From positions 124,001 through 188,000 of the forward strand of contig NBIV01000098.1 of the NCBI GenBank assembly GCA_003194525.1: a DNA stretch of 64,000 bases, read 5' to 3'. A model generated the notes under the pieces. The model did not search any database. It was not told where the DNA came from and saw only the letters and a list, made by a program, of their open reading frames with translations. Position 1 is the stretch's first letter; the number at the start of each line of letters is the position of its first letter. This document shows positions 9,445 to 20,860 of the stretch, in pieces. Both the position numbers and the translations under genes were made by a program. This DNA comes from Gracilariopsis chorda. Taxonomy: Eukaryota; Rhodophyta; Florideophyceae; Gracilariales; Gracilariaceae.

Positions 9445-10700
9445 CAGAACAGCTTCCCGTGATTAGCCGCTACTACATGCCCTTCAATAATGTTTTTCTC
9501 GAGCGGATTCAGCCACATTTGTAGCGACGGTTCCAGAATGAGACTGATACAGCATACCAAACTGCGCTTCGTGGCCAGAACAAGAGCGTACGTTCTCTTA
9601 TTATGTCAAGACGTCCTAAAGTGAGGTGAAATGTAATCGTATTTGCGGAACATGTTCATTTGACGTAAGCACTGTTTCCTAAACAGGTGATTCTCACACA
9701 TTTCGATTCTGACTCAGCCGGAAACAATGGTTCGTGTTCATATATTTTGGACATGTAGGTAGACGTCGAGGACAAGCACCTGCCCCTGGTGCAGTATACT
9801 ATACTGTCAAGTTAGTCACGTCATCAGCTATTACATGGCTTTTCGTGGACGTGAACATGAAAACGTGCAGCTTATGATATTTATCACGTGTCGAGCATGC
9901 CTGGCGAAAGGCACAGATATGAAGGCGGCGGGTTAACCCTTTATTTCACGCCTATGACCTAAGCCTTAGGTACTGGTAATCAACTGAAGCTCTTGAGAGA
10001 TCCAGTTGTTGTTCCACGTCGCAAGATATGAAGAAGGACGGATACACTTCTCACACAGCAAAGTTGGATGAGCTTGTGTCCATAACGGTTTGCATTTCGT
10101 AGAATGGCAGTCTGTTCAGTTTCGCTTGACCTACAAGAGTACAAGCCTTTCGGCTTCTAATGTGATAGCCGTTTAGATATTTTTAGGGTATAGGATATGC
10201 GTTGCTGAACCCTACACCTGCCGCAGCGTGAACCCTGGGCAACCATGGCGTTCTGCATGAAACGTCAGATATTTGCCTTCGGAAACATACCGTTCAGAAC
10301 GGACGCTACATTTGAGCAGCATTCATTTCCTGGCGGAGAAACAGTATGCTGGAACGCAAAAGTGTAGCTACACCTACACTTCTATTGCAGAAAGGCTCTT
10401 AAGGATACACCTTAACCCTCACACTTTGCCGCAAGGGCACAATTTCAAAAGCAAGATGACACCAACAGGCATCAGGTTCAGATTCTTGTTCTTTTCTCAC
10501 ATCTACATCGGTGTGGTTGTTACGAAAATAGCTTAGAATGCGTCTTGCATTTATGATGTTAAGAGTGTCAATGAAAGTGTGTTGAAAACACTTATGTACT
10601 CTGAGGAGCAGGTCTTGCCACTGGCAAGGAGTAAATTTCTGTGGGCTACCAATCTAACCCTATTAGTCTTACTTCCGCTTTCTAAGTTCTGGCTTATCTG
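9445..10700. other. Gene-free stretch
   Basis: About 1.25 kb upstream of the 640-codon gene. I see no open frame of credible composition, no repeat and no RNA gene. Its right part lies before copy 2 of the segmental duplication. Confidence 0.5.
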
Positions 10701-11651
10701 TTACATACCCTGCGCGACCTGATCTGCGCGATCTCCCGTCAGTATTCTTCGAAGCCCTTGGGCTGAGGAGTTTGGATCGCTTCTCAACAGAATACATACA
10801 GGATGCAATAAGAATTGCATCATGCATCGAGGAGCGAATTGGTTCTCATGTGCACTGGCGTCATGCTCGTTCTGGCCCACATCATCATTCGGGAACTCTT
10901 CGTCGTGGTTCACATTCTCCTCTCCATCATTACCCCAGCTACCAGGAAGCAGTGAACCAATCCGCACCAACATGTCTTTGCCCCTTTACAAAAGATTGTG
11001 GAGTTTGGTGCGCCTACTCGTCGTAACAGAACAGAAGCTTCTCGCATAGTTGCGAGCGTCATTTCGATCTGCTTACGCACTTCATGTAGCTGATTCATCC
11101 TCAAGCTCACCAACTCAGCACAGAAGTCCGCCTCCCTCGAACGGCTCTCAAGCTGTTGTGCTTGCAGAACCTCGAGCTTGGCGTCCAAACGAGCTATCGC
11201 CAATTCATTCCCTCCTTGAAGAAGATGGATCTGCTTATGGCCCCATAACTGCTTATAGCCGTTTGGATACATCGACAGATATGATTCGACCAAGAATCCG
11301 TGTGGTAAGCAATGCTGCGAGAACACTCGCAAGGCCATTCTACAAGGTCCACAGAGACAAACGATCAAATCGAACGAAACAGGATGGGCATACTCCGGCA
11401 GCCGCGGACTCCGGGGCTTCAGATGCTCTTGCTGTAGGTGCTACATGTCGAACCCATGCACGTGTGTAGTCAAAAGTACATTCGAGTACATCCGGAATCT
11501 CTGCGTCTCCCGGTTGGAAACTGGGTTCCCCTTCATCTAACGTAAAGCCATCGGTACCATACTCATCCATCAAACTCCCAAGTCTTCTGGTAAACCAAAC
11601 ACGAGTACGCAGGTTACCAAAGTCGACCGCGGCAATTTTGTGGCTTGCCAT
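10701..11651 (-). CDS. Interrupted coiled-coil gene related to the 640-codon protein
   Basis: Three successive minus-strand frames overlap: 11651-11340 (ATG at 11651, CPSC motif), 11368-10910 (coiled coil from KQLWGHKQI to HEVRKQIEMTL) and 10973-10701 (acidic, Asn/Asp/Glu-rich). The coil aligns by eye with residues 313-366 of the protein at 7522-9444, sharing ELW/QLW and EAEFC/READFC landmarks. The frame changes could be introns or decay; I found no convincing GT-AG pair. The 5' part is repeated at 1-451. It is divergent to B' copy II. No known family. Confidence 0.35.
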
Positions 11652-13137
11652 CAGTCAACGCTTCCGACATGCGATTGCGAGTTCTGAAGAAGATCCATTT
11701 TCTCTCTGCTGATGTAACAGCTTCAGAATCTAGATCTACAAATGGGGATTTTCGAAAGAGTTACAACGAAACCGAGCTCGTGAAGATGATCAGCCACACC
11801 TTTAGGATCCGGGAATTTGTTGGAGTGGAACTGAAATTTACCATACGTAGCGCCACACCACATCTGTCATTAGTTCCCACCACAGAACGCGGCAGGCTTC
11901 GCTTCACGATTTCCCCAGCAAAAGCTATAACATTGTCTGAGGTTATGTCAGCTTTGTAGCAATCCCATGTACTCCATATCGGATACAGCAAAATGTCTTT
12001 GTCATGTTCGGCGGGAGTGCATAGGCCATGCATATGTCATTTCGTCATTGTTGACAGGCATATCTGAGGCCGCTGCTGCTAGTAAGCGTGAATACCAGGT
12101 CAGGGATTTAGGTCTGGACTCATCGGATAACCAGGGGTATTGCAAATGTTACCCATTGAATCTGACACGGGTTTGGATAGTGCTAATGCCGTCGCCGTTC
12201 CCGTCGTCTTTGAAGGGCAAAGTGTGGCGTGTAAAACTGGCGACTGTGGTCGCCCACTTCAGAGGATCAGTGCACAATTTCTGTCTGGGAGTGCCATTGA
12301 AGGCCACGCGCAAGCAAGAGCTTCGGTCGTCGACTTGAATTGTTGCATCATTGAAACTGAATGTCATACATCTCCCATCGTAGGATCTCGCATGATGGGA
12401 GATGCATTACGTGTGATTCATGGGATCGGATCCATTACTGCACAGATACTTTCCTGTGGGTCCGGTGTGAGATCACGAGGATTACAGTACATGCGACTAG
12501 CAGAGCTCTGATTGGATGAGGGGTTGTCTGCTGGTGGTGCTCACGGCGCAGGACGGTTCCGCCATTGGTGAAGGTGCACCACCGAAGCACGGACCCGAAA
12601 CCTATCAAAAAGGTGACAGAGAAGGGCTGAAGAGCTCGAAGCAAATGTTTATGATTCTATCACGAGACCCGTTTTGCACCGGAACAAGGACGAATGGGAC
12701 TGGTGCAGAACTGCTGATAGTCTCCCAGTGTTATCCATAAGCGTTCAACAGCGATGGAACCGCATCTTTCAACCGTAGAACGGCGCGATCTGGTGTCGTG
12801 ATAAGTCTGAATGTACATATCTTTGCATTCGCCACGTTCACACCCACAACACCTGATTTGGTGGTAGTGTCCTTCAAACGAGTTTCTATCTATGGCTTTG
12901 AATCATTTCACCTGGAAGCTCCGTGTTGGGTGTCGTAATTCCGAGTTGAAAGTGGTTCAATTCGGGAGAGATTTCAAATTAGCCTTGGTGATATCGGCTG
13001 GTTTCCAAGGTTAAACATCGTACCGGAGAGCTCAGTTGATCATCTGACACACGCCACATACTGTCATCACATCCATATCTGCCTTGCAACTTACAAAGAG
13101 AACCACGTATCACAACACAACCAAGCACTAGTGAGCA
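11652..13137. other. Intergenic region upstream of B' copy II
   Basis: Near-identical to 452-1937. It contains the conserved block at 12501-12550 and no convincing gene. Confidence 0.5.
12501..12550 (+). promoter_or_regulatory. Conserved non-coding block, copy c
   Basis: Identical to 1301-1350 because it lies in the segmental duplication. Confidence 0.45.
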
Positions 13138-13629
13138 ATGTTCAGATTCGTCTTAAGAGCCGTGCTTATGATTGCAATAACAGCGTCTGCAATCAAGAAA
13201 CGCAGAACGGATCAAAGTCGCAACGAGGTTGAAGAAGAGCTGGAAACATGGAAGGAGGATGTGAAATCCATGGAGGATAAAATGGATGAAAATAGCAAGA
13301 TCACGCAACATCTGCAGACCCGCTTGCATAGAACTTGTTCGACGTTAAGTGAACTTCAACGAAAGAAAAAGGCCATTGAAGATGAATTACCTGTCGTTCA
13401 AGAAAACAGCCAAACCGTGGAGTTGCGTATGGAAGGATTAGCGCGCACCAAAATGGATCTTCTGCAGCGGCTCTCGGCGGCTCGCAAGACTCTTCTACAT
13501 ATGGACAGAGTGCGAGAGAAGTTGCGCCGAAAATGCTTTCAGAAAGAAGAAACTCTGACTGAGCTGCACAGTAGAATCCAGGCAACAGAACGCGAGATCA
13601 GTAAGCTGACCGATCGCTTTGCCTCGTAA
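13138..13629 (+). CDS. Membrane-anchored coiled-coil protein B' (copy II)
   Basis: 163 residues, identical in sequence to the B' protein at 1938-2429: an 18-residue hydrophobic anchor, KKRR, then a coiled coil. The absence of any change between the two copies over 492 bp reflects how recent the duplication is and says nothing about selection. Convergent with B copy II. No function recognised. Confidence 0.7.
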   Translation: MFRFVLRAVLMIAITASAIKKRRTDQSRNEVEEELETWKEDVKSMEDKMDENSKITQHLQTRLHRTCSTLSELQRKKKAIEDELPVVQENSQTVELRMEGLARTKMDLLQRLSAARKTLLHMDRVREKLRRKCFQKEETLTELHSRIQATEREISKLTDRFAS

Positions 13630-14497
13630 GCCTGGACAACTCAACTTACAAACCAATTCTCACTAGCGCAATCAAATGATTTCTGTATACGTCTGGTGTT
13701 CAACGACGCTAATCGTCACCTATTCTTTTCAGGGGTTTCGTTTTGTTTGAGAGAGATTGACATTTGCTTTCCGCTGCCTGGCACTTCCCCGCCTTCGCAG
13801 CTGAGAAACTTCCTCACGGTGCACCTCGCCGAACCAACCGTTGTATATAGAAGATTGCTGATCGCCCTCTTTTACCACAGAAACAAACAACTGGCTGACT
13901 CGATTGCGCACGTGAATTTCGGTCGTGCTGTGATGTTCAGCGTGCCGCACTTCTCAGAACATTTCGAGAATCACTGGCGTAACTTTTGAGTTGCTTCTCG
14001 CCATATCTTGAGTAACCCTTGAAAAGAATCTCTTTACCGTGACCTACAAAGGCAGGGTTGTAAAACGCAAGCGCAAATATCCCTTCTTCGCAGCAATCTG
14101 GTTCCTGGTATCTACCGGCAATGTGGATGGAAATCTGCAGGGTTCAAGTCCTTACTTTTGCTCAGGAGATTACACGAACGGCAGCACGCTCTCTGAGCTC
14201 CAGATTCTGAAGCCGCTTCCTCCGTAAGCTCCTAAATGCGTTCCGTTTGCAAGTTTCCCTCGCTGGCCAGCACTGTGTTGCTGCTACTCACAACATTTAA
14301 GTTTGAAGACACTGCGCAGTTCTGCAGCCCATGGTGGGAAATCAAAACTATCATGTAGAACACGGGCACCGCGGAAAGATGGAGCTCTCATGTACCTCAT
14401 GTATACACGAACTCATACAACAGCCATTGCAATAGGTGACCAAATCACATAGGTTGGTAAGCAAGATAATTCTTTACATAGCTCTATAATATTTGTT

Positions 14498-15298
14498 CTA
14501 CTTGGAACTCTTCTCAGTGCGTGCCGCTCGGAGCTTTTCAAGCTCAAAGGACTGTGCACTGACTTCTTGTGTCAAGCGCATGATTTCTTGGTCCTTGCGT
14601 TGCACCATATTGCGAGAGTCGTCCCGTTTGAGGTATAAGTCTTCCATAATCCCAGACAGCTCTCTGTATCTGCTGTTGAGTGCCGTGACTTCCTTGCGTA
14701 TGGTTTCAAGATCCCTTTCCAAACGCATATTTCGTTCCTTGACTTCATTAAGACCTCGTAGTTCTTGTTGCAGCTCCATATGTATCTTGTACACCGCCTT
14801 CAGTTCTTCATCGGCGTATTGGTTGTCTCGGAGCTGTTTGCGCAGTTGCTCCTCAATCCTCTTGTTCTTTGCTGAAAGGAACCCGGCCTTACTCTCCAGT
14901 TCAGAGCATTGCTCCTCAGTTCTTTGTCCGTTGCAATTGGATATTGTGGACGCAAGAACAATGGCGATTTGCAAGATGGCTTTGATCAAGTTATTAGTTA
15001 CAGAAAATGGTAAGACGATACAAACTAAAAGCCAATACAGACTGAAGTATTTGTGGTGCAGAACACAGATTTGTGAAGGTGACGACATTGCCAAAACGAA
15101 AATGTCGGCTTCTTTTATGCTTATGCTAGCTCCACCATGTGAGATTAGGACTTTCAATAATTGTACAGCTGACTTGCAATTTAGAGGAGATCGGGGAAGA
15201 AGCTGTGGCGATAAACCGCAATCCAACGGTGCTGAACCTATACCACGTTTGCAACAAAACTGTTCATGGAGCCTGGTTATGCTCATTTCATCGCTCAA
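14498..15298 (-). CDS. Membrane-anchored coiled-coil protein B (copy II), start codon uncertain
   Basis: Protein identical to B copy I. The conserved 163-residue part is 14498-14989, and it shares the TTG at the family start position, so that change predates the duplication. The in-frame ATG at 15298 gives a 266-residue alternative. Divergent from A copy II. The 14493-15503 plus-strand frame over it is a shadow. Confidence 0.55.
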   Translation of the reverse strand: MSDEMSITRLHEQFCCKRGIGSAPLDCGLSPQLLPRSPLNCKSAVQLLKVLISHGGASISIKEADIFVLAMSSPSQICVLHHKYFSLYWLLVCIVLPFSVTNNLIKAILQIAIVLASTISNCNGQRTEEQCSELESKAGFLSAKNKRIEEQLRKQLRDNQYADEELKAVYKIHMELQQELRGLNEVKERNMRLERDLETIRKEVTALNSRYRELSGIMEDLYLKRDDSRNMVQRKDQEIMRLTQEVSAQSFELEKLRAARTEKSSK

Positions 15299-15306
15299 AG
15301 CCTCAC

Positions 15307-15344
15307 AGCTATCACGACGATGCTACCGCCATCACGACGATCGC
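15307..15344 (+). promoter_or_regulatory. Conserved repeat in the A/B divergent promoter, copy II
   Basis: Identical to 4107-4144: two ATCACGACGAT repeats around an ACCGCC spacer. The overlapping 10-bp inverted repeat is at 15337-15380. Confidence 0.45.
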
Positions 15345-15581
15345 TTTATTATATTTCTAATTTACGCCATAAGCGATCGTGATTACAGATACAACCGAAT
15401 TGCTCACTGCCCGTGTCAAACAATCCATGTGCTAGCGCCACAAGCTTGTTTTTGTGATGCTATCCCCAGACAAAAACCAACGGTACCCATCACCACCACA
15501 TGACGTTGAATGGTCTACGTGGTACAGAAAGAAAAGCTGCGATGAAAGGAGCAGACAGATGCCATACACTCCCAAACGCGG

Positions 15582-15610
15582 GATCGTTTCAATTACAAAC
15601 ACAATTGGAA
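15582..15610 (+). promoter_or_regulatory. Conserved promoter-like block upstream of A, copy II
   Basis: Identical to 4382-4410 and to the blocks of copies III and IV. Confidence 0.5.
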
Positions 15611-15783
15611 CACTTGTGCTCTCTATTGTTGTTAGCTATGCGTAGCAGTACACGTTATACATATAAGCTGTTGAAGGCATGAAGAAATCGATCGTTATTC
15701 TCTCGGCAACCTACTATACTTCAGCACAAACACCGTCCACTCCCTGGTCCAAGAAATATCTACTGCTGTACTGTGTGGGCATC

Positions 15784-16242
15784 ATGTTTTGCTTCATCTT
15801 GGATATCGCTCTACTTGTCGCTTTGACGACATCAATTCGCAAAACGAAAAGAGCTCACAAGCTGAAGGAAGAAAAGAAGGGTATTCTAAATGAGAACATC
15901 CAAAAAGGCGAGGAACTGAAACAATCCATGGAGAACCTCGAACTCTCCGCAAAGCAGACGGAAGAGAAACTTAAAATGCAGAAAAACGCCGTGCAACAGG
16001 CGAGGAACCAAATTCAAAACATGAAAGTGCAAATGCCCGCTGCAAGATCTCGCTCCCTAAACCTTCAGGCCAGGGTGAAGGTCGCGGAGCAGGAGCAAGA
16101 GAGGATTAGGGAACGGTTGCAGAGAGAAGAGAAGAATCTTACGTCTTCGGAGGGTGCTGTGGAAGGGTTGCAAAGCAAAATAGCTCGCAGAGAGCAGAAG
16201 ATCGAGCAGCTCAAAAACCAAATTGTCAAGCTCGATTCCTAG
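15784..16242 (+). CDS. Membrane-anchored coiled-coil protein A (copy II), C-terminally shortened
   Basis: Same reading as A copy I: family ATG at 15784 (an earlier in-frame ATG is at 15679), an anchor of about 18 residues, RKTKRA, then a coiled coil ending at the same early TAG. One silent substitution separates it from copy I (16122 versus 4922). Because both copies carry the early stop, the shortening happened before the segmental duplication. Confidence 0.65.
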   Translation: MFCFILDIALLVALTTSIRKTKRAHKLKEEKKGILNENIQKGEELKQSMENLELSAKQTEEKLKMQKNAVQQARNQIQNMKVQMPAARSRSLNLQARVKVAEQEQERIRERLQREEKNLTSSEGAVEGLQSKIARREQKIEQLKNQIVKLDS

Positions 16243-17972
16243 ATTGTAGAACAGAAGAAGAGAGCTGAGAACGGGACGGAAGAGGTTGAATAGAAAACCT
16301 CATTATCAGAGTGAGGTGGGAATGAATTCACTACGCGCCTCACCGTATCGAGGACAAGATAAACAATACAATGATTCTGATATTCTTGTTTTTGTTGCAG
16401 GTTGGTGTACCACTCCGGACACCCTCTTTTACTTCTTCCGCCTCTTCGTCTCATTTCAGTCCTTCTACTACATGATATATGACGCGAAATCCCTCACCTT
16501 TTAACAACTTTTGTGTGAATAACAGCAGGTAGGCTGCCCACTTTCCGTAGAAGGTAGCATTCCCTAACCTCGCCGCTAACGCTTTTGTCCTTGGATCCGA
16601 GAATGTTCCGAAAAGAAGTAAATTCCGTATCCGTGCTGATAGAACTTCCCGCCCATGCATACATTGTATCAGTTCGACTCAGCATATCTGATTTGTTCCA
16701 GCACGTATTTACCCTTTTCATCAACCAACCGTCACCCAGTACACCACTGACACTCAACTGAGGTGGAACGAATGCATTGCGGGCCTGCTTTCAGTGCATT
16801 TGAAGCTCTGATGACTCAAGCGTTTCCTGTCGGCTTGAGCAGCATCTATCACTTCCAGACCGCCAAAAAGCAGCCTATACCGGATGAACGCTGGCTGAAG
16901 TAAGGCCGTAGTCGAAGAAAGTTGACACATTCCATTCCACGCCGTGTTCTTAATGCAGCCTCCCGCTTCTTCTTTCGTCCTTCCACAACGGTACACGTAC
17001 AACATGGAACTCTCCGTTGCAGATACAGATAAATTCGGACAACCCGAGCGTTTCTCGTTTCCGTATAAATACGGGTCTCCTCTCTCGCTCGTGTCGCTCA
17101 CCAACCATGGTATCTTAGCAGAGCTACATTCATTTCAACGCCTCCTTGCATGTTCACCGTCTCAGCCGCGCACTTCATCTGGCGCTTCGTTCCAATCACT
17201 TTGCCAGCACCTGCGCTCTAGCTCATGTTTCCTACTTCGTATTTACCCTACCTGCCCGAGCTCAACACTGCACACGCACACTTTGGTCACGGAATCGCTC
17301 TGTCACAGAGCTGCGCACCCTCGAAAAACGTTCTTCTTCACATCATCACCTTCATGATCAAGCTGCATACACTGGTTGTAATATTGACCACTCCGGTGGC
17401 TCAGGCCCCGGTTGTAATCGAGAAGCTTCTTCAGTGAAGTCGTAAAAGGGCCCCACGTCGTGGCGATGTACACCGCTGTCGCGTGGGTGGTAAAACCGCA
17501 TGTGTTCCCAGTTGCAGCAGTGTCGTAATGGTTTCGGTGCAAAATGCCCGGTCCGGGTGCTGGGGCCCCGGTTGGTTCTTGATTGTGACTGCAAAACGGG
17601 TCCCGTGCTGTGCTGTACTGAGGTACGCGACACACGGGTTTCCGGATCTATATACGTACACATCGGTCTGTGGTGGTCGGTTTCGGGGTTGTGGGCAGAT
17701 GCAAAATGCCCGGTCCAGGAGCTGGGGCCCTGGTTTCTTCTCTCACGAAGTGCAAAACGGGTCCCGTGCTGTGGTGCACCATGTACTCACTCGGGTTTTC
17801 TTGTCCATGCGTTGGTAGTTTTGTATTGTACAGGCTTCCGCTCGATCCGTCATCAGTAAAGACCATGAATAGTCCGTCGCTGGGGTCCATGTGGGCGCCG
17901 GCGGCGGGCCGGTACTTTTGTGCCGACTGTACTTGCCGACCGCGGAGCGCTTCGATGACTAGAGCGTACTGC

Positions 17973-19399
17973 CACTTTTGCGCTCTACTTTATCGCTCTG
18001 ATCGACTGCCAAGAGAGTGCTCGGTGTTTGTCCTGCCTGCAGCATTATCATGGTTCCATATAGAAGAATGGGCTCTATCGAATCCTCTAAGCCGTATCTG
18101 TAGCATTTGATGTATGAATAGCATCAACGGATTCAAAGTGTACCAATGAACAGGCGAGACATTTCAGCTGATATTATCCATGTGAACCTGCTCGCAGAAT
18201 AAAGGGCACAACTTGCACGTAGTGATGGAAATGATGAAGAAGTTCAGAACGAAAAGCTTCACATTTTAGGCATCGTGAAAATGGACTTCTGTTTGATATG
18301 AGCGACGCAAGAACTGAGTGCAAGGTATAAGAAACTTGCAGCCTTCATCAAAGGGTACCTTCTCCTCATTGCAAAGTAGATCGACATGATATTTTTCTGA
18401 GATTTGATTGTGCGTGATGAGGCTTTTTGCTCAGGAATCAGGAACTCGAACCGTGAACCAGTGGATCAAGCTATTAACCTTTTACCGCCAGTAGCCCTAC
18501 TTTCTTGGAAAAAGACTAATCCTTCGAGGGCTACTAGAATTTCTCCAGCCACCTCGCAGGATGGACTTGCTCGGGGAAAGATAAGAATGAAACTGCAGAT
18601 GCACCATCCATGATGGAAAGGGGTCACGGCGAGGTCAACGGGGCCTACCCGCCAAACGACATCCAATGTCGATCAACCTGAAACCGACACTGCAGAGCTT
18701 TGATTGGTTGAGAGTTTGTCAGATGATGCTCACTGCGCTTAATCTCGAATCAGGGCTTAACCTTCCCATCCCATTTTGATGGGTTGTCAGAACAGAGACG
18801 GTGTCACAGTTGGCTGCCACTTCGATTCTGCGACAATCCGACTTCGAAATCCATAGATTTTCCGTTGAACCGACGCCACCCTTTTAGCGCAGGCTAACCT
18901 TGTATTCGTCGCGGCCCCTGCCAGATCCCTGGAACTCTGCATAATTCTGCGTTCTTTACATTTCAAGCTTCGGGAACTTTTGTTTCATCCAAGCTATCGC
19001 CAAGCAAGAAACCTGGTTTGTTCAAATTTGCTCATCGAGATTATACTATAATTTTATACGGCAGATGACGTTCTGCATAGTTTCATCCCGGTGTAATCGA
19101 TGATAGACTAACTATTGCGTAGGCAATGACTGCAGAGTATCTCAATATATTCACCGTTAGTTCATGTATGTATTATGGTATTCATAATGCTATGGTTCCC
19201 ATGGCCTTGAGTTCCTTTATGAGCCTCAACAGGTTTGCACCTTATATATTTACTTCAATATGAGATGCAGAAGCAGAAGAACTGGAGAGGGTGTTTGGAA
19301 TTCTACTCGAACTTATAAAAGCCACAAAAATAACAGAACAGTGCTACTGTTAACATTTAATCCTTCAATACTCCGAGTCAAGAAGAGAGTTGTTAATGC
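17973..19399. other. Gene-free junction between duplication copy 2 and the inverted-repeat arm
   Basis: About 1.4 kb. It begins exactly where copy 2 of the duplication ends and stops exactly where the inverted repeat begins. It contains the conserved block at 18693-18738 and otherwise only short frames without family resemblance. Confidence 0.5.
18693..18738 (+). promoter_or_regulatory. Conserved non-coding block, copy d
   Basis: The most diverged copy: CAGAGCTTTGATTGGTTGAG, a short spacer, then TGCTCACTGCGC. It sits outside both large repeats, which makes a conserved function or an old dispersed element more likely. Confidence 0.45.
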
Positions 19400-19400
19400 C

Positions 19401-19931
19401 TTACTCTGGTATGGCGCTTTCCACTTCAACCTGTGCCGTCCCATTTCCAGATCTCCTTCTGTGTTCCATAACTTGGGAACCGAGCTTAAGAAGTTTGTCT
19501 TTGAGCTCCGCGGTCTTATCCTGTCTGCGGGTTATTTTACTCTGTAACCCTTCGACAGCACCCTCTGAAGAGGCAAGTTTCTTTTCTTCTCGCCGCAAGC
19601 GTTCCATGATATTCTCCTGTTCCTGCTCAGCGACCTTCACCCTCGCCTGCAGCTTGAGGGAGCGAGACCTTACAGAGGGCATCCGGAGTCTCAGAGTTTC
19701 AAGCTCTTTCTTTCCCTGCTCGACGGCTTGTTGTTGCTTTTGGAGTTCTTCCTCAGTGCGCTTTGCAGAGATTGCGAGATTCTGCACAGTTCGTGTTAAT
19801 TTCTCCGTGTGTTGTAGGCTTTCATCCAAAACCCGTTTCTTTTCTTTTTTCAATAGGCGGGCTCTTTTTGTTTTCCCGATTGATGTCGTCAACGCGACAA
19901 CCAGAACAATGTCCAAGATGAGGGAAAGCAT
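19401..19931 (-). CDS. Membrane-anchored coiled-coil protein A (copy III)
   Basis: 176 residues from the ATG at 19931, which gives the family opening MLSLILDIVLVVALTTSI, then GKTKRAR, then about 150 residues of coiled coil rich in Glu, Lys, Gln and Leu. The frame is open further upstream but has no ATG there; the codon matching the upstream ATG of copy I is ACA. This supports the shorter start for the whole A group. Copies III and IV keep a C-terminal tail of about 27 residues that copies I and II have lost. Divergent from B copy III (929 bp between start codons). The 19390-20109 plus-strand frame over it is a shadow. No named family recognised. Confidence 0.72.
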   Translation of the reverse strand: MLSLILDIVLVVALTTSIGKTKRARLLKKEKKRVLDESLQHTEKLTRTVQNLAISAKRTEEELQKQQQAVEQGKKELETLRLRMPSVRSRSLKLQARVKVAEQEQENIMERLRREEKKLASSEGAVEGLQSKITRRQDKTAELKDKLLKLGSQVMEHRRRSGNGTAQVEVESAIPE

Positions 19932-20091
19932 GATAACCACAGGGTATAGCAATCGATTCTCGGGCGAGGTGACTAGTAGTGGTGTGTGGTGGGTGGCAGA
20001 GAGAATGGGGGTCAATTTCTTTGTTTGCTCCGACTGCTTCCATATAGTATGTATAGTTAAGTCTGTCCGACAGCAAAAACGAGCACAACTA

Positions 20092-20120
20092 TTCCAATTG
20101 TGTTTGTAATTGAAACGATC
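20092..20120 (-). promoter_or_regulatory. Conserved promoter-like block upstream of A, copy III
   Basis: Same 29-base block as at 4382-4410, on the minus strand, 160 bp upstream of the A start codon. The rest of the A/B spacer (19932-20860) is alignable with copy I but much less conserved. Confidence 0.5.
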
Positions 20121-20512
20121 GCACCTTTGGGGATCTTTGAGATTTATCCGTTCTTTTCACCGCAGTTTTGTTTGTTCCACGTTGACTACTCAACGTCACG
20201 CGTGGTGACGGATACCGTCGATTTTTTCTGGAGGCGCCGTCACGAAAACAGTCCTGCAGCGTTCGCACAAGGACTCTTTGACAGGGCCAGTGACCAATTA
20301 AGTCCGCGTCAAGACGAATTCGTGTTTTACTTTGAGTCACGGTCACTTCTGGATGTAAAAGAGGTATTAATTACACACTTGTATCGTCCACACAACAGAG
20401 TACGTATGTAGTTCTTGGTTTCCAAGAATAGGATGCAAAGGGCTCAGATATGGTGCCTATTCTCTCACATTCATCTCATACGGGCCATTTTCGTCATATT
20501 AGTGTAACTGAG

Positions 20513-20550
20513 TGATCGCCGTGGCGGTGGGATCATCGTCGTGATAGCTG
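20513..20550 (-). promoter_or_regulatory. Conserved repeat in the A/B divergent promoter, copy III
   Basis: On the minus strand, AGCTATCACGACGATG is followed by CCCACCGCCACGGCGATC. This matches the element of copy I with the second repeat altered. It lies roughly mid-way between the two divergent genes. Confidence 0.4.
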
Positions 20551-20860
20551 CGGGGTTTTGGGTGGTGGGATGAGGATCACTCGCCTCAATAAACAGTTCT
20601 TTTGCAAACTGGACAAGGTTTCAGTATCATTGGATTACGGTTTACCGTGACACGTTCTTCTCTGACCTCTTCCAAATTAGAAGCCAGCAGTTGAGTAGTT
20701 AATAGACACATTATCCCATGACGGGCCAGAATATGTATAAATAAGCTGTCATTCTCGGTTCGGCAGTGCCCTAACATCCGCAAACCTGTGTTTTACACCA
20801 CGAGCACCCCCATCTACGAACATACGTGCATCTTTGCTTTGATCTATATATCTCACAAAA

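Larger units (their letters stand above)
11201..17972 (+). repeat. Segmental duplication, copy 2
   Basis: Near-identical partner of 1-6772. The sequences diverge after 17972, so the segment between the copies (6773-11200, including the 640-codon coiled-coil gene) is not repeated after copy 2 within this window. The left limit of copy 2 may extend below 11201, but the sequence needed to tell is off the window. A very recent duplication is the natural reading. A collapsed or misjoined assembly cannot be excluded from sequence alone. Confidence 0.97.

Noticed and set aside
19390-20109. 239-codon plus-strand frame (and its copy at 32995-33720)
   Set aside because: Antisense shadow of the A coiled-coil gene.
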